Source: Chitinophaga varians | GTDB lineage: Bacteria > Bacteroidota > Bacteroidia > Chitinophagales > Chitinophagaceae | Assembly: GCF_012641275.1 (NCBI RefSeq) | Contig: NZ_JABAIA010000004.1 | Coordinates: 124,001-188,000 of the forward strand | Reading direction: 5' to 3' | DNA length: 64,000 bases | In this document: positions 17,898-27,007 of the stretch, piece by piece | How positions within the stretch are numbered: position 1 is the stretch's first letter | Layout: every line of letters begins with the position of its first letter | Made by a program: the position numbers and the translations under genes | The notes under the pieces: model-generated | Database searches by the model: none | What the model was told of the DNA's origin: nothing | The model's input: only the letters and a program-made list of their open reading frames with translations

Positions 17898-20270
17898 TTA
17901 TTCTGCCTGGTTTTCAGGGTGAAAAAATCCCAACATCTGCATTACCACCGGGATGCCGAGGGCAGCCCGTGTATCGTCGATGCCGCTGGCCACGGTGGTT
18001 TGCACCGGACCGCTACCGGTCCCTGTTCTCACTTTTTCCCCCAGTTTTTTCCTTTCCGGGGCGGTAAAGTTAGAAAAGGTGCGGCGTAATAACGGCAATA
18101 TCTGCATGAAAATATCATTTTCCAGCTGTCCTACCCAACTGCACACCATATTCCAGAGGGTATCGTCCAGCAGCAGGAGGGTACCGCTGCCTTTGAGGAA
18201 GCCTTCCAGCCAGGCTGCCGCCACCGCTGGCGCATTGGCTACGGACATGGCTATACTGAAACGGCTGAAAAGGGTTTCGCTGTCCAGTATTTTAAAGTCA
18301 AACAACAGGCGGGAGGCGTACCCGGCTATCACCGGGGCCGGCTGGCTGTTGGCGGAAATAGCCTGTAATGTGCCTGTCCACGCGCCGGTCAGGTCCGGGT
18401 GTTGCAGCAGGTTAATGGCGTCGTTCATGGCCTGGAACTGTTGCAACAGTTCCAGTGCGGCATCTTCTCCTACGGAAGTGCAGGCGGCCGGTAAACTGAT
18501 GCATACCCTGCTGATCATGCTCTCCACGATGTTCATCACCAGGTCTGCATCTGTTTTGCGCACGTTGCCATAACGGGTGATGTCCACCAGCGAAGGCACT
18601 ACTTCCAGCAGTTGCAGTACGTCGCCGGCAGCGGCGGCGAGGTTGTTGATGCGCAGTATCAGCGCGTCCACCACTTTGGGCAGTTCCGCCGGCAGTGCGG
18701 ATTCCAGCATCCGGCATACTTCCCGGAGGGTGGCTGTTTTGCCGGATACGTCCAGCACATATTGGGTCACGGCTTCCAGGACGGTATTGCCCCAACTGCC
18801 TTTTTCAATGATGTCTACTGAAAACGAGGGGTCCCATTGCAGGCGCCACTGTTCTTTAAAGGTGCCTTTACCGGAGGTCTCCTGCCGCTGGCCCCAGCGG
18901 ACGCCCAGCAGTTCCAGCCGGTGCAGGAAGATACTGCGTTCCAGGTCTGTGTCTTTACGGAGGTCCAGTATATAATCCTTGAAGTCCGCCGTCTGTGGCA
19001 GCCGCAGTTTTTTCTGCTGCCGCTCAATGTCGGCTTGCAGCGGTGGTTTGGGAATATCCGAAGGTACCTGTCCGATGCGGTTGCTCACGATCAGTTCGTC
19101 CCGTATCAGCTGCATCAGCACATCTTCGCCGTTGCACAAGATGCTGAGGGTGGCTTCGTTGAGCTCTTCGAGGCCCGGACGGGAATACTGCCGCAGGGAT
19201 GCCAGCGCATTGGCCAGCCTTACCGCTTCCAGCACATGGGCCACGGAAGTGTCTTTCTGCTGTTCGCGGAACAGTTTGGCCACCAGCGCCATCCAGCGGG
19301 TGCCGTCGTCTGACGGGTGGTCCCATACATGCTGGTACCATCCGGGAGAAGGCACGCCGGCGCCGTAACCGCTTTCATAACTCAAACGGCTATATGTCCA
19401 TGGTATCCAGGTACAGTCTATTTTTACTTTAGGCAGCCCTTTCAGCAGGTCGTTATCTGCTTTCCGGGTGGGCATGTTTTTCAGGGCGGGCGCATGCCAG
19501 GCGCCGCATATCACGGCTATGCGGGTGAACATTTCTTTTTCAGCCTGACGGACCATATTGCGCATCCAGGCTTCGCGCAGCTTTTCCATGCGGCTGTCGC
19601 GGGAAGGCAGTTCTTCCCGCAGCGCTTCCATGGCGTCGCTTACGGCATCAAACACCTGGTCGTCCGCCTGCCGGTATTCAAACATATGTTCCCACCATCT
19701 TTCGCCGTCGTCATACCCTGCGGCTTCTGCGAGGTAGGCGATGGGGTCGTGACGGAAGGTGGCCGGGCTGAGGTGTTCGGTAGGAAAGTCTTCGTCTTCT
19801 TCGTCAGCTACGGCAATGAGGTCGCCGGTTTCTCCGGGAAGGGAAGTGAATTTGGCAGCGGCCAGTTCCGGCGCAGGGCTGTCCGTTTCCGGCGCCTGTG
19901 CAACTTCCTGTTTCCGGAGCGCGGCTTCGGCAGCGGCCTGTTTTTCTTTTTCGAGGGCAAATACATGCGTCAGTGGCAGGTCCATGAACCGCACGGGAAT
20001 ATGTTGCCGTTGGGCATAACCGATCGCCTGCCATTCGGGGGAGTATTCAGCAAACGGGTAAAAGCAGGAATGCTGCGGATTATCGGGTTGGTACACCAGT
20101 ATGGCCACTGGTGGTTTCAACGCTTCATGGCTGGCCCACGGGAGGATGCTGTCAGCTTCCGGCGGGCCTTCCACCAGCACAATGTCGGGTTGCAGCGCCT
20201 CCAGGAAATTTTTGACGTTCCTGGCGGAGCCGGGCCCATGGTGCCGGATTCCAAGTATATGAACAGACAT
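17898..20270 (-). CDS. DUF5682 protein, TIKI/EreA-like N-terminus
   Basis: The 790-residue protein starts with SVHILGIRHHGPGSARN (2-18), then DIVLVEGPPEAD (29-40), and near residue 255 has IAVICGAWHAPAL. A His pair, a Glu in 'VEGPPE' and a 'GxWH' motif in this order recall the TIKI/TraB/EreA fold of putative metal-dependent hydrolases; this is inference from motifs. A low-complexity acidic and Ala-rich insert lies at about 125-165. The C-terminal 450 residues are helical. No signal peptide. It lies between the MoxR gene (15 bases upstream) and the VWA gene (adjacent) and corresponds to E. coli YehM in cluster position. Activity unknown. Confidence 0.85.
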   Translation of the reverse strand: MSVHILGIRHHGPGSARNVKNFLEALQPDIVLVEGPPEADSILPWASHEALKPPVAILVYQPDNPQHSCFYPFAEYSPEWQAIGYAQRQHIPVRFMDLPLTHVFALEKEKQAAAEAALRKQEVAQAPETDSPAPELAAAKFTSLPGETGDLIAVADEEDEDFPTEHLSPATFRHDPIAYLAEAAGYDDGERWWEHMFEYRQADDQVFDAVSDAMEALREELPSRDSRMEKLREAWMRNMVRQAEKEMFTRIAVICGAWHAPALKNMPTRKADNDLLKGLPKVKIDCTWIPWTYSRLSYESGYGAGVPSPGWYQHVWDHPSDDGTRWMALVAKLFREQQKDTSVAHVLEAVRLANALASLRQYSRPGLEELNEATLSILCNGEDVLMQLIRDELIVSNRIGQVPSDIPKPPLQADIERQQKKLRLPQTADFKDYILDLRKDTDLERSIFLHRLELLGVRWGQRQETSGKGTFKEQWRLQWDPSFSVDIIEKGSWGNTVLEAVTQYVLDVSGKTATLREVCRMLESALPAELPKVVDALILRINNLAAAAGDVLQLLEVVPSLVDITRYGNVRKTDADLVMNIVESMISRVCISLPAACTSVGEDAALELLQQFQAMNDAINLLQHPDLTGAWTGTLQAISANSQPAPVIAGYASRLLFDFKILDSETLFSRFSIAMSVANAPAVAAAWLEGFLKGSGTLLLLDDTLWNMVCSWVGQLENDIFMQILPLLRRTFSNFTAPERKKLGEKVRTGTGSGPVQTTVASGIDDTRAALGIPVVMQMLGFFHPENQAE

Positions 20271-20285
20271 GATTACACAGTTAGG

Positions 20286-21365
20286 TTATTGCAAATCGCG
20301 GCAGGCGCGATATACATCTTTCCACTCATCGCGGGTTTTCACAACAGTTTCCAGGTATTCCTGCCATACCAGTTTATCCTGCACCGGGTCTTTCACCACT
20401 GCGCCGATAATGCCGGCAGCCAGGTCAGCTGCTGTCAGCCGTCCGTCGCCGAAATAGGCGGCGAGGGTCAGGCCGCTGTTCACAACAGAGATGGCTTCTG
20501 CGGTGCTGAGCGTGCCGCCGGGGGACTTGATTTTTGTTTTGCCGTCTTCCGTGACACCGTTGCGCAGCTCGCGGAAGATGGTCACGATGCGGCGTATTTC
20601 TTCCAGTGCCGGTTTTTCCGCCGGCAGTTCCATTACTTTCTCAAAACTTTCCACCCTTCTTTTTACGATGTCGATCTCTTCTTCCATAGTGCCGGGCACG
20701 GGCAGTATCACGGTATTGAAGCGGCGTTTCAGTGCGCTGGACAATTCATTGACGCCTTTGTCGCGGTTGTTGGCGGTGGCGATCACATTGAAGCCTTTGG
20801 CCGCCTGTACTTCAGTGTTCAGCTCGGGTATAGGCAGTGTTTTTTCTGAAAGGATGGTGATCAGCGTGTCCTGTACGTCTGCACCGATACGGGTCAGTTC
20901 TTCAATACGGGCGATCTTGCCTTCCTGCATGGCGCGCATTACGGGCGTTTCCACCAGCGCCTGACGGGAAGGGCCTTCGGCCAGCAGGCGGGCATAGTTC
21001 CAGCCGTAACGGATGCTTTCTTCACTGGTACCGGCAGTACCTTGCACGATACGGGTGGAGTCACCGCTGACAGCGGCGGCCAGGTGTTCGCTCACCCAGC
21101 TTTTGGCGGTGCCGGGCAGGCCGTACAGCAGCAGGGCGCGGTCTGTCGCCAGGGTGGCCACGGCTATCTCCATCAGTCTTTTGCTGCCAATGTATTTAGG
21201 GCTCACCTCAAATCCGTTTTTCAGCTTGCCGCCGATGAGGTAGGTGACTACCGCCTGTGGCGACAACAGCCAGTTGTGCGGCCGTTTGCCGCTGTCCTGC
21301 TTTTTCAGCTCTTCCAGTTCGGTGGCGTACAGGGCCTCTGCGTGTTGGCGTAAGGTGTCAGACAT
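20286..21365 (-). CDS. MoxR-type AAA+ ATPase
   Basis: The 359-residue protein has Walker A GLPGTAKS (82-89), then VQGTAGTSEESIRYGWNYARLL, an acidic region with RIEELTRIGADVQDTLITILSEK, and the sensor motif VIATANNRDKG. The last 100 residues form the helical lid. The acidic partner of Walker B is less regular than in classical MoxR. MoxR ATPases work as hexamers with VWA partners to remodel proteins or insert cofactors. It lies 13 bases after DUF5691 and 15 bases before DUF5682. E. coli YehL is the likely counterpart. Confidence 0.92.
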   Translation of the reverse strand: MSDTLRQHAEALYATELEELKKQDSGKRPHNWLLSPQAVVTYLIGGKLKNGFEVSPKYIGSKRLMEIAVATLATDRALLLYGLPGTAKSWVSEHLAAAVSGDSTRIVQGTAGTSEESIRYGWNYARLLAEGPSRQALVETPVMRAMQEGKIARIEELTRIGADVQDTLITILSEKTLPIPELNTEVQAAKGFNVIATANNRDKGVNELSSALKRRFNTVILPVPGTMEEEIDIVKRRVESFEKVMELPAEKPALEEIRRIVTIFRELRNGVTEDGKTKIKSPGGTLSTAEAISVVNSGLTLAAYFGDGRLTAADLAAGIIGAVVKDPVQDKLVWQEYLETVVKTRDEWKDVYRACRDLQ

Positions 21366-21378
21366 GGTATATAATAAT

Positions 21379-22848
21379 TTAGCTGTTTTTTGTGAATGAT
21401 TGTTGTATAAATGTTTTGATCTGTAATAGTCCTACCAGGTGCATGGAAATGGATTTCCAGTAGGTCTGGTAATTTTCGTTCTCCGTAGAGATCCCGTCCA
21501 GCGCAGATTTTATGGAAGAGGGGATGAGCGTGATAAAATCGCCCATGGTGCGTTGTGAATAGGTGTATGGGTTTTTTGCACAGAACCGGAATATCTTCAT
21601 GGCCAGTTCTTCGCTCCATACCTGCTGCAGCTGTCCTACGTAATTCATCACCAGGCTGCTGTGCGCATCAAAGTGTTGCAGGATATAGGTGTCCTGCTGA
21701 TCGGGCGGCAGCAGCGGCAACAGGGTCATATGGAAGGTATCACTGTGCTGTACAAACGAAAGCGCACGTTTTTTATCCGCAAACCAGCTGATAGCCTGTG
21801 CCAGCGCCGGAGCAAAGGGTTTGAGCGCTTTCTCGTGATGGAAGAGGTCTGTCACTTCTTCAAAGGACGCCTTAAAATGTTCCTCCCACATTCGTGGATG
21901 TACCAGCGCTATTAATTGAGACAGGATGTATTCATCGTCCGATATGCGTGCGTTGTTGCTGAGTTTATCGATACCGGTTTTGAAGATCTCTGCATCCGGA
22001 GGAATGGCCGGTGTTACCACTATTTTCCCTTTTGGACCTATGCGGATGGAGCTTTCCAGCAGTTGCCAGTATTGTTCATGCAGACTGCTACCGGGAATTT
22101 TTTTCAGCAGTGTGAGGGCTGCCTCTTTTACCTGTTTGCTTTTTTCCTGTTGCAGTGTTTCCAGCCAGGGTGCGTCGTCCATGCTGATACCGGTAGCGAG
22201 GGCAGTTAACAGTTCGGCTTTTACCGCGGCGCTTTCTTTGGGCCAGGTGGCTTGCAGCAGTGACCGTGCTTCGGCCGGTTGTTCCCCGCGGATGCGGGTG
22301 AGGGCTTCCAGGCGCTGTGCTGTGGTGCCGTTTTCCCACATTTCTTCCGTAGTGTCTGCAACTACGGAGAAGTTCCATTCGCGGTTGAACTGTGCCAGCC
22401 ATTCACCGCGTTTGCCGCAACAGGCTGCCGCCAGGTTGCGCAGCGATTTGTGGCGGCTGGCACTTTCCAGGATGCGTGGCAGGTATTCGGGCGGGAGCAC
22501 CTGGTTGTTGCGCATGCACAGTTCCAGCCATAGGTAGAGCAGCGGTATATTTTCGCTGTCGAGCGTATGGTGGAGGGACTGGATAGCGGTAGCGCCGCAA
22601 TAGGGTTTTGTTTCCGGTGCGCACGCCGTCATGGTAGATGGCCCGCCGGTTACGGACATAGCGCCGCTTTGGCGGTAGTTGAGCACCAGTGAGGCCAGTT
22701 GCAGGAACTGTTCTTCCCGGTCTGTCCCACGGGAGGCCAGCACTGTTCCTGCTGCCGCCTGTAAAGGGGCGGGGAGGCTGCCGGTGTCCAGCTGCTTTTT
22801 GGCGGTGCCCAACAGGGCTATATTAATAATGTCGTTCCAGGACTGCAT
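21379..22848 (-). CDS. DUF5691 helical-repeat protein
   Basis: The 489-residue protein has no signal or membrane segment and is made of helical pairs with the look of HEAT-like repeats. The opening MQSWNDIINIALLGTAKK and the cluster position support DUF5691. Nothing catalytic is evident. Such proteins may act as scaffold between the ATPase and its client. It starts 126 bases after the SWIM gene and ends 13 bases before the MoxR gene. Confidence 0.75.
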   Translation of the reverse strand: MQSWNDIINIALLGTAKKQLDTGSLPAPLQAAAGTVLASRGTDREEQFLQLASLVLNYRQSGAMSVTGGPSTMTACAPETKPYCGATAIQSLHHTLDSENIPLLYLWLELCMRNNQVLPPEYLPRILESASRHKSLRNLAAACCGKRGEWLAQFNREWNFSVVADTTEEMWENGTTAQRLEALTRIRGEQPAEARSLLQATWPKESAAVKAELLTALATGISMDDAPWLETLQQEKSKQVKEAALTLLKKIPGSSLHEQYWQLLESSIRIGPKGKIVVTPAIPPDAEIFKTGIDKLSNNARISDDEYILSQLIALVHPRMWEEHFKASFEEVTDLFHHEKALKPFAPALAQAISWFADKKRALSFVQHSDTFHMTLLPLLPPDQQDTYILQHFDAHSSLVMNYVGQLQQVWSEELAMKIFRFCAKNPYTYSQRTMGDFITLIPSSIKSALDGISTENENYQTYWKSISMHLVGLLQIKTFIQQSFTKNS

Positions 22849-22974
22849 CGTTGTTTGCTTAATTATTGTTCAGGGACCGGGCTGCCTTAACGTTTTTTCT
22901 GCAGGCAGATGACCGGGCTTTTGTCCGGACCGGCGTTTTATAACAGTTACGCCTGTACGGATATGGGGTGTCGG

Positions 22975-24285
22975 TCACAGCACTTTATATTCCTGCTGGT
23001 GCCAGACGCCAATGGGCTCATATTGTGTTTCGCGGCCGATCACGGCCATGGGTATCGGTTGGCCGCCGCTGAGGGCGAGCAGTTTCCACAGGCTGCGGAA
23101 ATCCGGCCGTACCTGCATTTCCTGTCCCTGGTCGTCTCGCAGCCACCACTGGCCGTTACGTTGTACTGGTGTAAGCGCGGCAATCGTATATACCTGATCG
23201 TTATAGAGCGGCCACTGGCTGCTGACCTGTGTCTGGGCGGTCATCACGTCTGCCCAGCCGGTATGACCGCTAAAATGGCGGGCTGCCGTGGTGGCCTGCT
23301 GTGTTTTGATCAGCGCCCGCATAGGGGCGGCTGACGGGTAATATACCAGTTCTGCCTTTATGCAGCTGCCTGGTGCAGGCATCAGCTGTACCTGCGGCTG
23401 ATGGCGGATCGTAAATTGCAGCACCAGCGCTGCGCGGCGGGTGGTAAGGCCGTATAGCCAGTACCGTTCAGTAATGAGGCGGTCGTCTTCGGTACTTTGT
23501 TTACCGAGGACCAGCCAGGTGTCCGTGATGCCGGTTTGTGCTTTGAGTTCTTCCTGTGACTGTGCATAACCGACAAGCGTCCGGATGTCTTGCCGGAGTG
23601 CGGGGGGCAGTTCGTCCAGATGGCCATAGGCCTGTGCGGCCAGATATAGCCGCAGCAGTTGCTCCATAAAGGTGTGTTGCCAGCCATCACTGTAGTAGCT
23701 GATTTCGGCCATCTCCCGGAGTATGGCCGCCAGCCCGGACGCCTGTGCGTCTACCATGCGGCGGGCCATGTTTTCGCACATGTCTGCGCCTTTGTCAGGC
23801 AGACCGATAATCCCGTTGCGGACAAGGTCTTTGCTCCACCGCAGCAGTTCTTCCAGGCCGTCGCTCACTTTCCGGTGCCGGGCTTCCGTTCTTTTGTTTT
23901 GAGCGGCTTCGTCCACCGGCTTGGCTTCTGTGGGCTGCTGCGCCTTTTTCTCTGCTTTCTCCGTGCGCTTGCTGATCCATTCTGTTACCCAGGCGGGTTG
24001 TTCCTGTTGCACAAAGGAGGCTTTCTCCCTGGCATAATACAATAAAAGGCCAACGCCATGTTTACACGGGAACTTACGGCTTGGGCAACTGCAACGGAAA
24101 GCCATGGCGCTGGTATCCACCTGCGTCTGATAAGGCTTGCTGCCGCTGCCCTGGCATTCTCCCCACAGGGCCGCCTCACTGTAGCCGGTGCTGACCCATT
24201 TGGCCGGCCTGGCCAGTTCTTTCCCCGCTTTGCGGGACGATTCGTCGGGTGCCATTGCCAGCACCTGTTCTTCCGTTAGGTCCAA
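22975..24285 (-). CDS. SWIM zinc-finger protein, first gene of the MoxR-VWA block
   Basis: The 436-residue protein carries a SWIM zinc finger, CxCx6CxH, with C65, C67, C74 and H76 in FRCSCPSRKFPCKHGVGLLL. After it come a Lys/Glu/Ala-rich linker (110-140) and a long C-terminal region. The start is TTG at 24285: an in-frame stop lies directly upstream, and the next ATG (codon 11) would remove conserved-looking residues. SWIM fingers bind DNA or proteins. E. coli YehQ is the likely counterpart. A 126-base gap follows, so the rest of the block may have its own promoter. Confidence 0.88.
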   Translation of the reverse strand: MDLTEEQVLAMAPDESSRKAGKELARPAKWVSTGYSEAALWGECQGSGSKPYQTQVDTSAMAFRCSCPSRKFPCKHGVGLLLYYAREKASFVQQEQPAWVTEWISKRTEKAEKKAQQPTEAKPVDEAAQNKRTEARHRKVSDGLEELLRWSKDLVRNGIIGLPDKGADMCENMARRMVDAQASGLAAILREMAEISYYSDGWQHTFMEQLLRLYLAAQAYGHLDELPPALRQDIRTLVGYAQSQEELKAQTGITDTWLVLGKQSTEDDRLITERYWLYGLTTRRAALVLQFTIRHQPQVQLMPAPGSCIKAELVYYPSAAPMRALIKTQQATTAARHFSGHTGWADVMTAQTQVSSQWPLYNDQVYTIAALTPVQRNGQWWLRDDQGQEMQVRPDFRSLWKLLALSGGQPIPMAVIGRETQYEPIGVWHQQEYKVL

Positions 24286-24595
24286 TTATGCAGTTATTTT
24301 ATTATTTGGTTATTGGCTTGGTTATTTAATCCGTAGCATGTGCCAAATTAAGTCAAAGTAGCTGTTGATGAACAATGCTACAAATTAAATAATTTCATAA
24401 AATAAAAGTCAAATATCGTTGAATACTACGCAATGTATATAGTAACAACGCAATTTCCGGCGTAAAAATAATCTTTTGGAGAAAAGAAGGATGGTTGTAG
24501 CAGAAGTTTAAGTAGAGAGGGTAAAATATTCATTATGAAATAAATATAACGGTTGTTTAAAGTTGAATAAAGAGAAGGGGCAGCTATCTGTCCGG
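24286..24595. other. AT-rich intergenic region upstream of the SWIM gene
   Basis: These 310 bases are AT-rich and hold no open frame of interest. The promoter of the six-gene block is presumably here, but no exact TAnnTTTG element on the minus strand was found. Confidence 0.4.
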
Positions 24596-24880
24596 CTAAC
24601 CGGGAATCTGTCCGCCAAGTTGCCTGATCGTGGCCTGCAGCAATTGCACCCGTTTCAACAGGTGGCTGATGGCCTCCAATCCCTCCATATTTATCTGCAA
24701 ATCGAAGTGTAACCGCATGTATTTTTCCAGCAGAGGCAACTGGTCGTAATGCAGGTAAGTGACCTGTTCCTCCCGTGTCAGCACGATCAATCCGTGATCG
24801 TCCAGATCAAATATAAAAGAAGTGGCGATGTTGTAATGCTGACTGCATTCTTCTATTGTCAGTTTATCAATGTTTTCCAT
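24596..24880 (-). CDS. cbpM: Chaperone modulator CbpM-like
   Basis: The 94-residue protein is short, acidic and helical, with the MerR-like pattern of CbpM: IEECSQHYNIATSFIFDLDDHGLI, a middle LHYDQLPLLEKYMRLHFDLQ and an end with LLKRVQLLQATIRQL. CbpM binds the J domain of CbpA and holds back its co-chaperone activity. The gene follows the DnaJ-like gene after 12 bases in the usual cbpA-cbpM order. Confidence 0.85.
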   Translation of the reverse strand: MENIDKLTIEECSQHYNIATSFIFDLDDHGLIVLTREEQVTYLHYDQLPLLEKYMRLHFDLQINMEGLEAISHLLKRVQLLQATIRQLGGQIPG

Positions 24881-24892
24881 ACCAGCATAATT

Positions 24893-25798
24893 TTATCGTT
24901 CGTCGGATAATTGCTGAAAGAGTGCTTTTTCTTTCTCAGAGAGATTAGTGGGTAATTTGATCTGCCAGGTGATATATAAATCGCCGAACATACCCTCTTT
25001 TTTGTATACCGGAAATCCTTTCCCTTTCAACCGTACGGTTACGCCGTTCTGTGTTTCGGGTGCGATCTTCAGCTTTACTTTCCCGCCTAAAGTGTCCACC
25101 ACCTGTTCGCCGCCTAACATGGCCTTGTACAGGTCCAACGGCACATCGCAGTAGAGATCATTCCCTTTCCTGGTAAAATTTGTATCGTTTTTAATCCCGA
25201 AGGTGATATACAGATCACCTTTAGGTCCGCCATTCATGCCCGGTCCCCCATAGTGGGCGAGTTTGATCTCCTGACCGTTTTCAATACCCGCAGGCAAAGT
25301 AATGCGGATGTTCTGTCCGTTGACCGTAAAGGTTTGTTGATGCGTTGTATAAGCCTGCGACAGCGTTATTTCGAGTTTGGCATGTATGTCCTGCCCCCGG
25401 AAACGGCCTTGTCTCCCTCCGCTGCCGCCGAACATAGACGAAAAGAAATCGGAGAAATCATCTTCCCCGCCACTATAGGTATAGTGTTGTCCTTCTCCGA
25501 AAGGATGGCCCTCATACCGCGACTGGCCACTATAGGCATTTTGTTGTCTCCTGGCTTCCTCGAACTGTTCCGCATGTTTCCAGTCTTTCCCGTACTGGTC
25601 ATATTTTTTGCGTTTTTCCGGATCGCTGAGCACTTCGTTGGCTTCGTTGATCTGTTGAAACGTCCTGCCAGCCTCGGGATTGTCAGGGTTCAGGTCAGGG
25701 TGATGTTTCCGGGCAAGTTTCCGGTATGCTTTCCTGATGTCGTCAGCGGAAGCATCTTTGTTTACACCTAAAGTCTTGTAATAGTCAATGTATTCCAT
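24893..25798 (-). CDS. cbpA: DnaJ-like co-chaperone, CbpA type
   Basis: The 301-residue protein has a J domain at 1-70 with the HPD motif in RKHHPDLNP, a Gly/Phe/Gln-rich linker (about 75-130, with [12 protein letters not shown]) and two C-terminal substrate-binding barrels (about 135-295). There is no zinc-binding cysteine domain, which makes it CbpA rather than DnaJ. It delivers unfolded proteins to DnaK and stimulates its ATPase. It is followed by its modulator gene cbpM. Confidence 0.95.
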   Translation of the reverse strand: MEYIDYYKTLGVNKDASADDIRKAYRKLARKHHPDLNPDNPEAGRTFQQINEANEVLSDPEKRKKYDQYGKDWKHAEQFEEARRQQNAYSGQSRYEGHPFGEGQHYTYSGGEDDFSDFFSSMFGGSGGRQGRFRGQDIHAKLEITLSQAYTTHQQTFTVNGQNIRITLPAGIENGQEIKLAHYGGPGMNGGPKGDLYITFGIKNDTNFTRKGNDLYCDVPLDLYKAMLGGEQVVDTLGGKVKLKIAPETQNGVTVRLKGKGFPVYKKEGMFGDLYITWQIKLPTNLSEKEKALFQQLSDER

Positions 25799-25997
25799 AT
25801 CATCCTATATTCTTTTTGAAGGGAACAGCTGTTTGTATGGAGCGGGTATCGCTGTTGGCGATGCAGATGAATAATTTACAAATAAAAATGAACCTAAGCA
25901 AAACTACTTACGGGGCATCGCCGGATGAAAGTTATGTCTGCTGTAGTAGGCTTGCACTACCAGCCTATCAGCCGGGAAGACGCCTTCCAGAAGATAG

Positions 25998-26193
25998 CGG
26001 CCCAATGCATTAGCATCACCCGATGAAGCGGCGTTCTATAGTACGGTAAAGAAAATGCTGGACAATATGTTTATTGGGGGCGCCGGCGGGGAACTATGAC
26101 CGGTTGCTGGATTTCAGTACTGCAAAAACAGGGAGTTTGTTTTTTGTGCCGTCTGCTAGTTTTATTTCGACGGTGGCAGATGGAGGTATGTAA
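25998..26193 (+). pseudogene. Remnant of a Dyp-type peroxidase C-terminus
   Basis: Two pieces in different frames join to the C-terminal motif of Dyp-type peroxidases. The first frame reads FYSTVKKMLDNMFIGGAGG; after a one-base shift in the ggcgggg run near 26088-26091 the second frame reads NYDRLLDFSTAKTGSLFFVP and then stops at 26191-26193. Family members carry 'DRLLDFSTAVTGSLFFVPS' at this place. The upstream part is lost: a stop (25995-25997) lies just before the first piece and no heme-binding domain is visible. The gene is thus decayed, not truncated by the window. Confidence 0.65.
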
Positions 26194-26202
26194 GGAACAA
26201 AA

Positions 26203-26246
26203 CAAAAAGGCATTTCCAGGGAATCGTCAATTACCTGGAAATGCCT
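26203..26246 (-). terminator. Intrinsic terminator of the SUF operon
   Basis: A 13-base stem (aggcatttccagg at 26208-26220 and its complement at 26234-26246) is followed on the minus strand by a run of T. It lies 7 bases after the stop of the last suf gene. Confidence 0.88.
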
Positions 26247-26252
26247 GTCAGA

Positions 26253-26567
26253 TTAAAGAAACCCAAGCTCCAGTTTGGCTTCTTCGCTCATCATATCTTT
26301 ACTCCACGGCGGATCAAAAGTAAGGTGTACATCTACTTCAGACACGCCTTCGATATTCCGTACCTTTTCATCCACTTCGCGGATGATGTCACCGGCAACC
26401 GGGCATCCCGGGGCTGTGAGCGTCATATCAATACCGATGCGGTTGTTTTCTTTGATCTTGATAGCGTATACCAGGCCCAGTTCCCAGATGTTGACAGGGA
26501 TTTCCGGGTCGTATACGGTTTTCAGCTGTTCTTCTATCTTTTCCCTTAATGTTGCTTCTTCGCTCAT
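26253..26567 (-). CDS. sufT: SufT-like DUF59 (MIP18 family) Fe-S assembly protein
   Basis: The 104-residue protein is a single MIP18/DUF59 domain: LKTVYDPEIPVNIWELGLVY, then MTLTAPGCPVAGDI with the conserved cysteine, and VHLTFDPPWSKDMMSEEAK at the end. SufT-type proteins help mature Fe-S proteins, often linked to SUF. It is the last gene of the operon and overlaps the end of sufE by four bases (ATGA-type), so translation is coupled. Confidence 0.9.
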   Translation of the reverse strand: MSEEATLREKIEEQLKTVYDPEIPVNIWELGLVYAIKIKENNRIGIDMTLTAPGCPVAGDIIREVDEKVRNIEGVSEVDVHLTFDPPWSKDMMSEEAKLELGFL

Positions 26568-26992
26568 GACTGGTTTGTTTTTGCCTGGTAGGCTACTGCA
26601 TAAAGTTTCATCTGTTTGAGCATGCTCAGCAACCCGTTGGAGCGGGTGGGGGAGAGATGGCTGCTCAGGCCGATGTCATTGATAAAGTAGATGTCCGCGG
26701 TGGCTATCTCTTTCGGCGTATGTCCGGACAGCACGTAAATCATCAGGCTTACCAGCCCTTTGGTGATCACGGCATCGCTGTCGGCGGTGAAGAACAGTTT
26801 CCCATCTCTGAGCTCGGTGTGCAGCCACACGCGTGACTGACAGCCTTTGATCAGATTTTCCGGTGTCTTGTATTCTTCTGCAATGAGCGGCAGGTCTTTG
26901 CCCAGTTGGATAATATATTCATATTTGTCCTCCCAGTTGCTCATTACTTCAAAGTCGGACTTTATTTCATCCTGTCTTTCGTTGATCGTCAT
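26564..26992 (-). CDS. sufE: SufE sulfur acceptor protein
   Basis: The 142-residue protein has the SufE pattern with the sulfur-accepting C51 in LIKGCQSRVWL. SufE takes persulfide sulfur from SufS and passes it to SufB. The gene lies 15 bases after sufS and overlaps the DUF59 gene by four bases. Confidence 0.95.
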   Translation of the reverse strand: MTINERQDEIKSDFEVMSNWEDKYEYIIQLGKDLPLIAEEYKTPENLIKGCQSRVWLHTELRDGKLFFTADSDAVITKGLVSLMIYVLSGHTPKEIATADIYFINDIGLSSHLSPTRSNGLLSMLKQMKLYAVAYQAKTNQS

Positions 26993-27007
26993 AATAGTAG
27001 TCTCCTT

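Noticed and set aside
19317..20849. 510-codon frame on the plus strand
   Set aside because: It is the antisense shadow of DUF5682 and the MoxR gene; the minus-strand genes have motifs and tight spacing, this frame has none.
25816..26013. 65-codon frame upstream of the peroxidase remnant
   Set aside because: No coding character, and it lies ahead of a decayed gene.
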